A stretch of DNA of 64,000 nt from Luteimonas aestuarii. GTDB taxonomy: Bacteria; Pseudomonadota; Gammaproteobacteria; Xanthomonadales; Xanthomonadaceae. The stretch lies in NCBI RefSeq assembly GCF_004357985.1, contig NZ_SMTF01000012.1, positions 53,671 to 117,670 on the forward strand, written 5' to 3'. The notes beneath the pieces were generated by a model. It made no database searches, had not been told where the DNA came from, and saw only the letters and a program-made list of their open reading frames with translations. The translations under genes and the position numbers were made by a program. This document shows positions 54,200-61,831 of the stretch, piece after piece (position 1 is the stretch's first letter; the number at the start of each line of letters is the position of its first letter).

Positions 54200-55177
54200 A
54201 TGCCCGGCTCGCTGCTCGCCATCGTCCTGCTGGTCGCAGGCATCATCATCCTGTTCAAGACCGTGCGCATGGTGCCGCAGGGCTATGAATGGACCGTCGA
54301 GCGCTTCGGCAAGTACACCCACACCATGACCCCGGGCCTGCACTTCCTGGTGCCGGTGGTCTACGGCGTCGGCCGCAAGGTCAACATGATGGAACAGGTG
54401 CTGGACGTGCCCAGCCAGGATGTCATCACCAAGGACAATGCCGTGGTGAAAGTGGACGGCGTGGTGTTCTTCCAGGTGCTGGATGCGGCCAAGGCCGCCT
54501 ATGAAGTCTCCAACCTCGAGATCGCCACGATCGCGCTGGTGCAGACCAACATCCGTACCGTGATCGGCTCGATGGACCTCGACGAATCGTTGAGCAACCG
54601 CGAGACCATCAACGCGCAGCTGCTCAACGTGGTCGACCAGGCCACCAATCCGTGGGGCATCAAGGTCACCCGCATCGAGATCCGCGACATCGCGCCGCCG
54701 CGCGACCTGGTGGACGCGATGGCGAGGCAGATGAAGGCCGAGCGCGAGCGCCGTGCCGTGATCCTGGAGGCGGAGGGGCATCGTTCGTCGGAAATCCTCC
54801 GGGCAGAGGGCGACAAGCAGGCGGCGATCCTGCAGGCCGAAGGCCAGAAGGAGGCCGCGTTCCGCGAAGCCGAGGCGCGCGAGCGTCTTGCAGAGGCGGA
54901 GGCGAGGGCGACGCAGATGGTGTCCGACGCGATCGCCAAGGGCGACGTACAGGCCATCAACTATTTCGTGGCGCAGAAGTACGTGGAGGCGTTCAAGGAA
55001 CTGGCGACCGCGCCGAACCAGAAGTTCGTGCTGATGCCGATGGAGTCGAGCGGCATCATCGGGTCGATCGCAGGCATCGCGGAACTGGCGAAGGAAGCGC
55101 TGGGCAAGCAGCAGGGCGAGACGCGCACGCGCCTCGACAACACGCCGCCGCGCGCCAACTTCCCGAGCGGAGGCTGA
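54200..55177 (+). CDS. SPFH/band 7 membrane protein (QmcA-like)
   Basis: A 325 aa protein: one N-terminal membrane segment (about residues 3-20, LLAIVLLVAGIIILF), the SPFH domain (VPQGYEWTVERFGKYTHTMT, LDVPSQDVITKDNAVVKVDG), and a helical tail (RAVILEAEGHRSSEILRAEG). It resembles QmcA and other stomatin-type paraslipins that form ring scaffolds in the membrane. It is followed three bases later by an NfeD gene, the usual stomatin partner. ATG 54200 is preferred because the anchor helix begins there. Confidence 0.93.
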   Translation: MPGSLLAIVLLVAGIIILFKTVRMVPQGYEWTVERFGKYTHTMTPGLHFLVPVVYGVGRKVNMMEQVLDVPSQDVITKDNAVVKVDGVVFFQVLDAAKAAYEVSNLEIATIALVQTNIRTVIGSMDLDESLSNRETINAQLLNVVDQATNPWGIKVTRIEIRDIAPPRDLVDAMARQMKAERERRAVILEAEGHRSSEILRAEGDKQAAILQAEGQKEAAFREAEARERLAEAEARATQMVSDAIAKGDVQAINYFVAQKYVEAFKELATAPNQKFVLMPMESSGIIGSIAGIAELAKEALGKQQGETRTRLDNTPPRANFPSGG

Positions 55178-55180
55178 GTC

Positions 55181-55633
55181 ATGTCGATGCGCTGGGACGT
55201 GGTGATCTGGGCGGCGGTGGCGCTGCTGTTGTTCGCTGCCGAAGCGCTGGCGCCGGGTGCCTTCATGTTGTGGATGGGCTTCGCGGCGGCGGTGGTGTTC
55301 GTCGGCGTGCTGTTCGTACCGGGGGTTCCACTGCTGGCGCAGATCGCCGCGTTCGTGGTGCTGAGCTTCGTGTCGATCCAGGTCTACCGGAAATGGATCC
55401 GCAAGCCGGGCCGCGAGCGGCAGAGCGACCAGCCCAACCTCAACCGCCGTGCCGCGCAGCACGTGGGCCGCGTATTCCCCCTGGAGCAGCCGATCGTCGC
55501 CGGACGCGGGCGGGTCAAGATCGGCGATGCGTTCTGGGTGGTCGAAGGGCCGGACCTCGACGTCGGCACCCCGGTGCGCGTGGTCGGGACCGACGGTGTT
55601 TCGTTGCGCGTGGAGGCAGCGGCGCAGGGGTGA
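55181..55633 (+). CDS. NfeD family membrane protein
   Basis: A 150 aa short NfeD protein: two or three N-terminal membrane segments (about residues 7-70, VIWAAVALLLFAAEALAPGA, FVGVLFVPGVPLLAQIAAFV) and a C-terminal OB-fold (GRVFPLEQPIVAGRGRVKIG to VRVVGTDGVSLRVEA). It pairs with the SPFH protein encoded three bases upstream; such pairs are known as stomatin operon partner proteins. Confidence 0.93.
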   Translation: MSMRWDVVIWAAVALLLFAAEALAPGAFMLWMGFAAAVVFVGVLFVPGVPLLAQIAAFVVLSFVSIQVYRKWIRKPGRERQSDQPNLNRRAAQHVGRVFPLEQPIVAGRGRVKIGDAFWVVEGPDLDVGTPVRVVGTDGVSLRVEAAAQG

Positions 55634-55697
55634 TCGCCCCGGCGAGGGATGAGCCCGCGATTGTGTAACAGTGCGCCGCGCCGCTAGCGTGCGCGCC

Positions 55698-56636
55698 ATG
55701 GGCCACGATCACGACCACGCCAGCGCCACCAGCATCCGCCACGAGAAGCCGCTGTGGTGGGCGCTGGCGCTGATCGCCAGCTTCATGCTGGTCGAAGTGG
55801 CGGCGGCGCTGGCCACCAACAGCCTGGCCCTGCTGTCCGACGCCGCGCACATGGCCACCGATGCGCTGGCGCTCGGCATCGCGCTGGTCGCCGTGCGCCT
55901 GGCACGCCGCCCGCCCGATGCCCGCCGCAGTTTCGGCTACGTGCGCACCGAGGCGATGGGGGCGCTGGCCAATGGCGCGCTGTTGTTCGCGCTGGCCGGC
56001 TACATCCTCTACGAATCCGTGCACCGTTTCCTGCAACCGGCACCCGTCGGATCGCTCGGCATGCTGGTCGTCGGCCTGCTGGGGCTGGGGGTGAACCTGG
56101 TCGCGATGCGCCTGCTCAAGGCCGGCAGCGGCGAGAGCCTGAACATGAAGGGCGCCTACCTGGAAGTGTGGGCGGACATGCTGGGGTCGGTGGGGGTGGT
56201 CGTCGGTGCGCTGGTCATCCACTTCCTTGGATGGACGGTGGTCGATCCTCTCATCGCCATCGCCATCGGCCTGTGGGTGTTGCCGCGGGCGTGGACGCTG
56301 GTGCGCCAGGCGGGCCACGTGCTGATGATGGGCGTCCCCGACGGCATCGGCCTCGACGAGGTGCGCGTCGCGCTCTCCGAAGTGCCGGGCGTGGTGGACG
56401 TGCACGACCTGCATGTCTGGTCGCTGGCCTCCAGCCAGGCATCGATGACGGCGCACCTCGTGGTCGGTGACGGCGTGGATGCCGGAACGGCGCGCCGCCG
56501 GGCGCTGGGCATGCTGCACCAGCGATTCGGCATCGACCATGCCACCCTGCAGGTGGAGGACGGCGAATGCGACGGGCCGGACTGTGGATCGGGGCGCGCG
56601 CACGGCCACGCGGATGGGTGCGGACACGGGCATTGA
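55698..56636 (+). CDS. Cation diffusion facilitator, CzcD-like, with Glu in the TM5 motif
   Basis: A 312 aa metal exporter of the CDF family with six membrane segments, a His-rich start (MGHDHDHAS) and end (HGHADGCGHGH). The metal site of TM2 is H51-x-x-x-D55 in DAAHMATDAL, as in zinc exporters. In TM5 the usual His-x-x-x-Asp is Glu156-V-W-A-Asp160 (YLEVWADMLGS). This substitution could change metal selectivity. The C-terminal cytoplasmic domain (VDVHDLHVWSLASSQASMTA) is intact. It is expected to export Zn or a similar divalent metal. Confidence 0.92.
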   Translation: MGHDHDHASATSIRHEKPLWWALALIASFMLVEVAAALATNSLALLSDAAHMATDALALGIALVAVRLARRPPDARRSFGYVRTEAMGALANGALLFALAGYILYESVHRFLQPAPVGSLGMLVVGLLGLGVNLVAMRLLKAGSGESLNMKGAYLEVWADMLGSVGVVVGALVIHFLGWTVVDPLIAIAIGLWVLPRAWTLVRQAGHVLMMGVPDGIGLDEVRVALSEVPGVVDVHDLHVWSLASSQASMTAHLVVGDGVDAGTARRRALGMLHQRFGIDHATLQVEDGECDGPDCGSGRAHGHADGCGHGH

Positions 56637-56710
56637 CCCGTCGCGCGGGCGCGGGTGGCGGCAACGGCGATCTGGGATAATCGCGGTCTTTCGCAGACAC
56701 GGGCCGCGCA

Positions 56711-57820
56711 ATGACCAGCAAGACCATCCTCAACGACAGCCACCGCGCGCTTGGCGCCCGCATGGTCGACTTCGGTGGCTGGGACATGCCGCTCAACTAC
56801 GGCTCGCAGATCGACGAGCACCACCAGGTCCGCCGCGATGCCGGCATGTTCGACGTCAGCCACATGACCGTGGTCGACCTGCGCGGCGCGCGTACGCGCG
56901 AGTTCCTGCGCCGCCTGGTCGCCAACTCGGTCGACAAGCTGCAGAAGCCGGGCAAGGCCCTCTACACCTGCATGCTGAATGCACAGGGCGGCGTGATCGA
57001 CGACCTGATCGTCTATTTCATGGCCGAGGACTGGTTCCGGCTGGTGGTCAACGCGGCCACGCGCGAGAAGGACGTCGCGTGGATCTCGGCCGGGGCACAG
57101 GCCTTCGAGGTGACGGTCGCCGAACGCCCGGAACTGGCGATGGTCGCGGTGCAGGGCCCCAACGCGCGCGAGCGCGTGACCGGCCTGCTGGCCGATGCCG
57201 ACGCCGCCCGTGTCGGCAAGCTGTCGCGCTTCGCCGCGGCCACCGTGGACGATGCGCGCTTCGGTGAACTGTTCGTCGCGCGCACCGGATACACCGGCGA
57301 GGACGGGTTCGAAGTCGTGGTGCCGGAAGAACGCGCGATCGCGCTTTGGGATGCGCTGCTGGCCGCGGGCGTCAAGCCCGCAGGCCTGGGGGCGCGCGAC
57401 ACGCTGCGGCTGGAGGCGGGCATGAACCTCTACGGGCAGGACATGGACGAAGGCGTCACGCCGCTGGAAGCCGCGCTGGCCTGGACGGTCGCGTTCGACG
57501 AGGGACGTGCGTTCACCGGTCGCGACGCGCTGGAAGCGCAGAAGGCCGCCGGCGTGCCGCGTCAGATGGTGGGCCTGGTGATGGACGACAAGGGCGTGCT
57601 GCGCCACGGACAGCGCGTGCTGACCGGCGCGGGCGATGGCGAGATCCTGTCGGGCACGTTCTCGCCCACCCTGGGCAAGGCCATCGCATTCGCGCGGGTG
57701 CCGGCGGGCGATGCCGCGGCGCTGGGCGAGGTGCGGGTCGACATCCGCGGCAAGGAAGTCCCGGTGCGCGTGGTCAGGTTTCCCTTCGTGCGGGACGGCA
57801 AGCCGATCGACGGCATCTGA
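56711..57820 (+). CDS. gcvT: Aminomethyltransferase GcvT (glycine cleavage T protein)
   Basis: A 369 aa protein, standard length, that transfers the methylene group of glycine to tetrahydrofolate. Conserved parts: [90 protein letters not shown]. The gene is followed after 73 bases by gcvH; gcvP is not in the window. No glycine riboswitch is recognisable in the 74 bases upstream. Confidence 0.97.
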   Translation: MTSKTILNDSHRALGARMVDFGGWDMPLNYGSQIDEHHQVRRDAGMFDVSHMTVVDLRGARTREFLRRLVANSVDKLQKPGKALYTCMLNAQGGVIDDLIVYFMAEDWFRLVVNAATREKDVAWISAGAQAFEVTVAERPELAMVAVQGPNARERVTGLLADADAARVGKLSRFAAATVDDARFGELFVARTGYTGEDGFEVVVPEERAIALWDALLAAGVKPAGLGARDTLRLEAGMNLYGQDMDEGVTPLEAALAWTVAFDEGRAFTGRDALEAQKAAGVPRQMVGLVMDDKGVLRHGQRVLTGAGDGEILSGTFSPTLGKAIAFARVPAGDAAALGEVRVDIRGKEVPVRVVRFPFVRDGKPIDGI

Positions 57821-57893
57821 ACACTTGCGGCAAGCCCATGCCGCTTCGCTACACTAGCGCCACCTTCCCCAGACGCGTTTCCCGGAGTCCACG

Positions 57894-58289
57894 ATGAGCG
57901 AGATCCCTGGCGATTTGAAGTTCATGAAGTCCCATGAGTGGGCACGCATCGAGGGCGACGGCAAGGTGACCGTCGGCATCTCCGACCATGCGCAGGGCCT
58001 GCTGGGCGACCTGGTGTACGTGGACCTGCCGGCGGTCGGCGACAGCGTCGATGCGGGCAATGCCTGCGCCGTGGTCGAGTCGGTCAAGGCGGCGTCCGAC
58101 GTCTACTCGCCGGTGTCCGGCACGGTGACGGCGGTCAACGCCGCGCTTGCCGACAAGCCCGAGACGATCAACGAGGATGCCTACGGCGAAGGCTGGCTGT
58201 TCGTGGTCGAGGTCAGCGAACCCGACCAGTTGAACGACCTGCTGGAACCGGACGACTACGCCGAACTGCTGGAAGACGACGACCACTGA
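57894..58289 (+). CDS. gcvH: Glycine cleavage H protein
   Basis: A 131 aa lipoyl carrier that shuttles the aminomethyl group between the P, T and L proteins. The lipoylation site is K65 in [17 protein letters not shown]. The N-terminal [20 protein letters not shown] and the C-terminal [15 protein letters not shown] are standard. It is followed by a clear terminator hairpin. Confidence 0.97.
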   Translation: MSEIPGDLKFMKSHEWARIEGDGKVTVGISDHAQGLLGDLVYVDLPAVGDSVDAGNACAVVESVKAASDVYSPVSGTVTAVNAALADKPETINEDAYGEGWLFVVEVSEPDQLNDLLEPDDYAELLEDDDH

Positions 58290-58342
58290 ACGGTCGTCCC
58301 CGCCGCCGCGGCAACGCGCGTGCGGCGTCGAAGCTCGACCGG

Positions 58343-58368
58343 AACGCCGCCGTGGCAACGGCGGCGTT
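58343..58368 (+). terminator. Terminator after gcvH
   Basis: AACGCCGCC-GTGGCAAC-GGCGGCGTT followed by GTTCGTT, a strong hairpin 54 bases after the gcvH stop. Confidence 0.75.
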
Positions 58369-58693
58369 GTTCGTTCCGGGCTGCGCAAAAGCTGCGCAAA
58401 TGTCCTTGTGCAACGCCATATGTCGATCCCCTCGGAAATTATTTTCAGCACGCCCGGGAGGCATCCGGCCGAACTTCAGCCGGGTCGCGCGCATGCATGC
58501 GCGTGTTGCGCCGCGCGTACGTCACCCGTGGTGCGTATCGCGTAAAAGTGCTTGATTTGCGCACTTTCATGCAACATGCCTGCGCGCGTGCAGCTGCATT
58601 GCGATGCCTGCGCGCGATGCGTCGTTCGCCTGCGCGGGTGCTTGCGCGGTTTGCATCGCCGCCCCGGTGGCTGAAGAAAAGCCGACCGGGGTG

Positions 58694-58722
58694 TTGACAG
58701 TTGAAAAAACCGTGATTAGGTT
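58694..58722 (+). promoter_or_regulatory. Sigma-70-like promoter upstream of a candidate small RNA
   Basis: A perfect -35 box TTGACA (58694-58699), 17 bases of spacer, then TAGGTT (58717-58722), a partial -10 match. The AT-rich spacer contrasts with the GC-rich surroundings. Confidence 0.5.
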
Positions 58723-58729
58723 TCGCCCC

Positions 58730-58897
58730 AACAGACGTTCCCGCAGACAAAGAGTGAGTCGGAACCAGGCGAAAACGCGCAGCACTAAAAAGCACTCCGC
58801 CCCGGACTTCTACAAGGTGGATGCAGGCGCCGTCTCCGCTGCAAAAACATCGTCGCCCCACATTCCACGCCCGCACCGACCGATGGTGCGGGCGTTT
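58730..58897 (+). ncRNA. Candidate small RNA or untranslated leader between gcvH and the histone-like gene
   Basis: The stretch runs from the expected start site of the 58694 promoter to the hairpin terminator at 58867-58897, about 168 bases, without a good open frame. This is the size and layout of a trans-acting small RNA. It could instead be the attenuated leader of the histone-like gene 157 bases downstream. No known RNA family (6S, tmRNA, SRP, RNase P) fits by eye. Confidence 0.35.
58867..58897 (+). terminator. Hairpin terminator of the candidate small RNA
   Basis: A perfect 11-bp stem ACGCCCGCACC (58867-58877) with GGTGCGGGCGT (58885-58895), loop of seven bases, followed by TT. Confidence 0.65.
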
Positions 58898-59053
58898 CAG
58901 TATCCGCGGTGCGCACCTGCCGGTGCCATGCCGCCATCGAATCCGTCCGGGTCCGCGTTGCGCGCCGGCGGTTGCGTCCGGGTCCGATACCCGTACGCCG
59001 TTTGAGCACTGGGCAGCAGTACCAGCAAGTCAACTGACGAGGAGAGCCATCAC

Positions 59054-59494
59054 ATGGCCACGAAGAAAGCTGCAAAGAAACGCCCCGCCAAGAAGGCGGT
59101 CAAGAAGGTGAAGAAGGCCGTGAAGAAGGCGGTCAAGAAGGTCACCAAGAAGACCGCCAAGAAGAAGCCGGCCAAGAAGGCAACCAAGAAGGTAGCCAAG
59201 AAGAAGACGGCCAGGAAGACCACCAAGAAGGCTGCCAAGAAGAAGGTCGCCAAGAAGACCACCAAGAAGGCCGCCAAGAAGAAGGTAGCCAAGAAGAAGA
59301 CTGCCAAGAAGGCAGCCAAGAAGACCACCAAGAAGGCTGCCAAGAAGAAGGTAGCCAAGAAGGCGACGAAGAAGGCTGCCAAGAAGAAGGCTGCCAAGAA
59401 GCCCGCCAAGAAAGCCGCAAAAAAAAAGGCTAAGAAGCGCGCCAAAAAGGCGCCGGCCGTAGCAATTCCGGCTGCACCCGCGCCGTTGATGTAA
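59054..59494 (+). CDS. Histone H1-like Lys/Ala-rich DNA-binding protein
   Basis: A 146 aa protein made almost entirely of Lys and Ala with some Thr and Val (MATKKAAKKRPAKKAVKKVK and so on), ending in a short neutral tail (VAIPAAPAPLM). The composition is that of histone H1 C-terminal-like bacterial proteins (AlgP/HctB type), which bind DNA without sequence specificity and compact the nucleoid. The coding DNA is a degenerate tandem repeat of AAGAAGGCTGCCAAG-like units, so copy number may change by slippage. The start ATG 59054 follows GAGGAGAG. A strong terminator is at 59521. Confidence 0.9.
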   Translation: MATKKAAKKRPAKKAVKKVKKAVKKAVKKVTKKTAKKKPAKKATKKVAKKKTARKTTKKAAKKKVAKKTTKKAAKKKVAKKKTAKKAAKKTTKKAAKKKVAKKATKKAAKKKAAKKPAKKAAKKKAKKRAKKAPAVAIPAAPAPLM

Positions 59495-59520
59495 GCAGTC
59501 CAGCGAATCCGCAGGACACG

Positions 59521-59562
59521 ACTCCTTCCCCGCGCCGCCCAGGCGGGGAGGGAGTTTTTTTA
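59521..59562 (+). terminator. Rho-independent terminator of the histone-like gene
   Basis: ACTCCTTCCCCGC (59521-59533) pairs with GCGGGGAGGGAGT (59543-59555) with one G-T pair, followed by a run of T residues. Confidence 0.9.
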
Positions 59563-59602
59563 TGGGCGGTCGGCGTCCGGCGCCTGGCGCCGGTGCGACC
59601 GG

Positions 59603-61009
59603 TCAATGCGGCGTGGCGTCTGCGCGCGACGCGTGCGCGCCACCGGTGGCCGAGGCGGTTGCCGGCGCGGCCGGCGCGTCGTTGGTCTGGTCCGCGAACA
59701 GGCTTTCGATGGCCGGATCGATGTCCATCCACGGCTGCTGCGGCAGGCCGATGGCGCGGTCCAGGATGGTCGGCAGCAGGCCGGAAGGTAGCCCGCTTTC
59801 GCTGTTCCAGAGGATCACGATGCCCAGGTCGCGTTCGGGCAGCATCGCCATCACGCCGCGATAGCCCTGCACCGCGCCGCCATGGAACACCATGCGGTGG
59901 CCGGCGTAGTCGTACACGCGCCAGCCCAGGCCGTAGCCGGCGGCATTGAGGCGTTCGCGCCGCCATGAGCCGCCGCGCAACTCGCTGGGCGTGCCGACGA
60001 TCGGTGCCTGCAGCGTGGCGAGCAGCGGCGCCGGCAACACGTCCGGGCGATGGCCGCCCTGCGCGATCAGCCACTGTGCCATGTCGCTGATGCTGGCGTT
60101 GACGCCAGCCGCCGGGGAGACGCGGTAGTACGTCGGCAGCGGGGTGACCGAACGCCAGCCCGCGCCGGCACGCACGTGCGGCTTGGCCCAGCGTGGGCTG
60201 GCCATGATGCCTTCCAGGCCAAGGCTGGAATCGTTCATGCCCAGCGGCTTGAGGATCTTGCGGCTGACGGCCTCGTTGTAGAACTGGCCGCTGGCCGCGA
60301 AGACGACGTCGCCGATGAGGCTGAAGGCGACGTTCTGGTAGTCGTAGCAATCGCCGGGCATGCAGGTCATCGAGACCTGCGACAGGCGCGCGACGAGGTC
60401 GCGATAGTCGGCGTTGGCTTGGATGTCGCGGTCGAAGGTGGTGCGCGGCAAGCCGACGCGATGGCTGAGTACGTCGGCAACGGTCAGACGCTCCGCGGCC
60501 GTCGGGTTGGAGAACCGGAGGCTGGGCATGAAGTCGACCAGCGGGCTGTCCCAGCGTAGCGCGCCTTCGGACACGAGCATGCCGGTGACGGTACCGGCGA
60601 ACGGCTTGGACAGCGACGCCAGCCGGAACACGGTGTGCGCATCCACCGGCTCGGCGTTGCGCACGTCGGTGATGCCGTAGCCGCGCGCCGAGAGCACCTT
60701 GCCGTCGTGGACGATGGCCATCGCCAGGCCCGGGATGCGCTGGTTGGCGACGAGGTCCTGGGCGATGGCTTCGAACAGGCGCACGTCGAACGTGTTTGCC
60801 AGCGGCCTGCGCTCGACCTGCACCGGCAGAGGCACCGGGGCGTTCGCCGCGAACGGCACCGGCGTGGTCACATCCGCCATGGCCAGCGCGTCTTGCCCTG
60901 CAGGCGATGGCGTCTGTGCGGTGGTGGAAAGTGTGGTGAGCGAGAGCAGGGCGGCGGACGCGAGCAGGGCCCTGCGGAGCGGCTTGCGGTGCGCTGCGCT
61001 GTCTTTCAT
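59603..61009 (-). CDS. Secreted serine hydrolase, beta-lactamase/CubicO family
   Basis: A 468 aa protein with a signal peptide (about residues 1-31, LLASAALLSLTTLSTTAQ). It has S-x-x-K in FRLASLSKPFAG, Y-x-N in CYDYQNVAF and the third motif HGG in MVFHGGAVQG. This is the second member of the class C beta-lactamase fold in the window (the first is at 7167-8783). It has about 30 Ala/Pro/Thr residues at the C-terminus. The natural substrate is unknown. The frame is open upstream to 61165, but that part is antisense to lemA; ATG 61009 is the start of the signal peptide. It diverges from lemA. Confidence 0.85.
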   Translation of the reverse strand: MKDSAAHRKPLRRALLASAALLSLTTLSTTAQTPSPAGQDALAMADVTTPVPFAANAPVPLPVQVERRPLANTFDVRLFEAIAQDLVANQRIPGLAMAIVHDGKVLSARGYGITDVRNAEPVDAHTVFRLASLSKPFAGTVTGMLVSEGALRWDSPLVDFMPSLRFSNPTAAERLTVADVLSHRVGLPRTTFDRDIQANADYRDLVARLSQVSMTCMPGDCYDYQNVAFSLIGDVVFAASGQFYNEAVSRKILKPLGMNDSSLGLEGIMASPRWAKPHVRAGAGWRSVTPLPTYYRVSPAAGVNASISDMAQWLIAQGGHRPDVLPAPLLATLQAPIVGTPSELRGGSWRRERLNAAGYGLGWRVYDYAGHRMVFHGGAVQGYRGVMAMLPERDLGIVILWNSESGLPSGLLPTILDRAIGLPQQPWMDIDPAIESLFADQTNDAPAAPATASATGGAHASRADATPH

Positions 61010-61091
61010 CAGGTGTGTCCCCTGCGTATGCTCTGCCTGCGGGCCGATGATAGCGCCTGATCCGGAAATTGCATGAACAAGGAGAACTGTG

Positions 61092-61697
61092 ATGGGTAGC
61101 GTATTGATCCTGCTGGTGATCCTGGTCGGATTGGCGGTGGTGGTGGGCGGTTGGGGCATCGGCATCTACAACGGCCTGGTGACCGCGCGTAACGCGTTCA
61201 AGAATGCGTTCGCGCAGATCGATGTGCAGCTGCAGCGCCGTTTCGACCTGATCCCGAACCTGGTCGAGACTGCCAAGGGCTACATGGCGCACGAACGCGG
61301 CACGCTGGACGCCGTGGTCGCGGCGCGTGGCGCGGCGATTTCCGGCCTGAATGCGGCAAAGGCCAATCCGGGCGATCCGGGTGCGATGGCGGAACTTGCG
61401 GCCTCGCAGGGCATGCTGAATGGCGCGCTTGGCCGGCTGCTCGCGGTGGTGGAGGCCTACCCGGACCTCAAGGCCAGCCAGAACATGATGCAGCTCACCG
61501 AAGAGCTGACCAGCACCGAGAACAAGGTCGCCTTCGCGCGCCAGGCCTACAACGATGCGGTGATGGGCTACAACAACAAGCGCGAGGTGTTCCCGTCGAA
61601 CATCGTCGCCGGCGTCTTCAACTTCGCCCCGGCCGCGCTGCTCGACATCCCGGCCGACAAGGCCGAAGTCCGCGAAGCGCCGAAGGTGCAGTTCTAG
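61092..61697 (+). CDS. lemA: LemA family protein
   Basis: A 201 aa protein with one N-terminal membrane segment (about residues 3-24, ILLVILVGLAVVVGGWGIGI) and the LemA helical domain: YNGLVTARNAFKNAFAQIDV, QLQRRFDLIPNLVETAKGYM, ERGTLDAVVAAR and FARQAYNDAVMGYNNKREVF. The function is unknown; LemA genes are often found with M48 protease or TPM-domain genes, as here. ATG 61092 is preferred to the GTG just before it. The downstream M48 gene lies after a repeat-containing spacer of 134 bases. Confidence 0.93.
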   Translation: MGSVLILLVILVGLAVVVGGWGIGIYNGLVTARNAFKNAFAQIDVQLQRRFDLIPNLVETAKGYMAHERGTLDAVVAARGAAISGLNAAKANPGDPGAMAELAASQGMLNGALGRLLAVVEAYPDLKASQNMMQLTEELTSTENKVAFARQAYNDAVMGYNNKREVFPSNIVAGVFNFAPAALLDIPADKAEVREAPKVQF

Positions 61698-61701
61698 AGA
61701 C

Positions 61702-61815
61702 CCGCCCCTCCCCCGCGAGCGGGGGAGGGCTGGGGTGGGGGCCTCGGGCGTCCGCTCCAGCTTGCCCCCATCCCGGCCTTCCACCCGTAAAGGGCGCAAT
61801 GCCCCGCACGCGGGG
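61702..61815. repeat. CCCTCCCCC-type palindromes between lemA and the M48 protease gene
   Basis: CCCTCCCCCGCG-AGCGGGGGAGGG (61706-61729) with the tail CTGGGGTGGGGGCC, and then CCCCGCACGCGGGG (61802-61815), which runs into GGAAGGAG, the binding site of the next gene. Confidence 0.75.
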
Positions 61816-61831
61816 GAAGGAGAGTGCAGAC

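Larger units (their letters stand above)
58290..59053. other. 764-base intergenic region with promoter and terminator signals
   Basis: No credible protein gene. Features in order: gcvH terminator (58343-58368), a tandem direct repeat GCTGCGCAAAA-GCTGCGCAAA (58380-58400), an inverted repeat AAAGTGC-9-GCACTTT (58545-58567), a sigma-70-like promoter (58694-58722), a hairpin terminator (58867-58897), and the ribosome binding site of the histone-like gene. Confidence 0.65.

Noticed and set aside
56637..56710. Possible glycine riboswitch before gcvT
   Set aside because: The 74 bases are too short, and no tandem aptamer features are seen.
58604..59005. 133-codon open frame across the candidate small RNA
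   Set aside because: Composition is mixed, there is no ribosome binding site or motif, and it crosses a promoter and terminator.
59054..59494. Regular DNA repeats resembling a CRISPR array
   Set aside because: The repeats are codons of a Lys/Ala-rich protein in a single open frame with ribosome binding site and terminator. There are no spacers and no cas genes.
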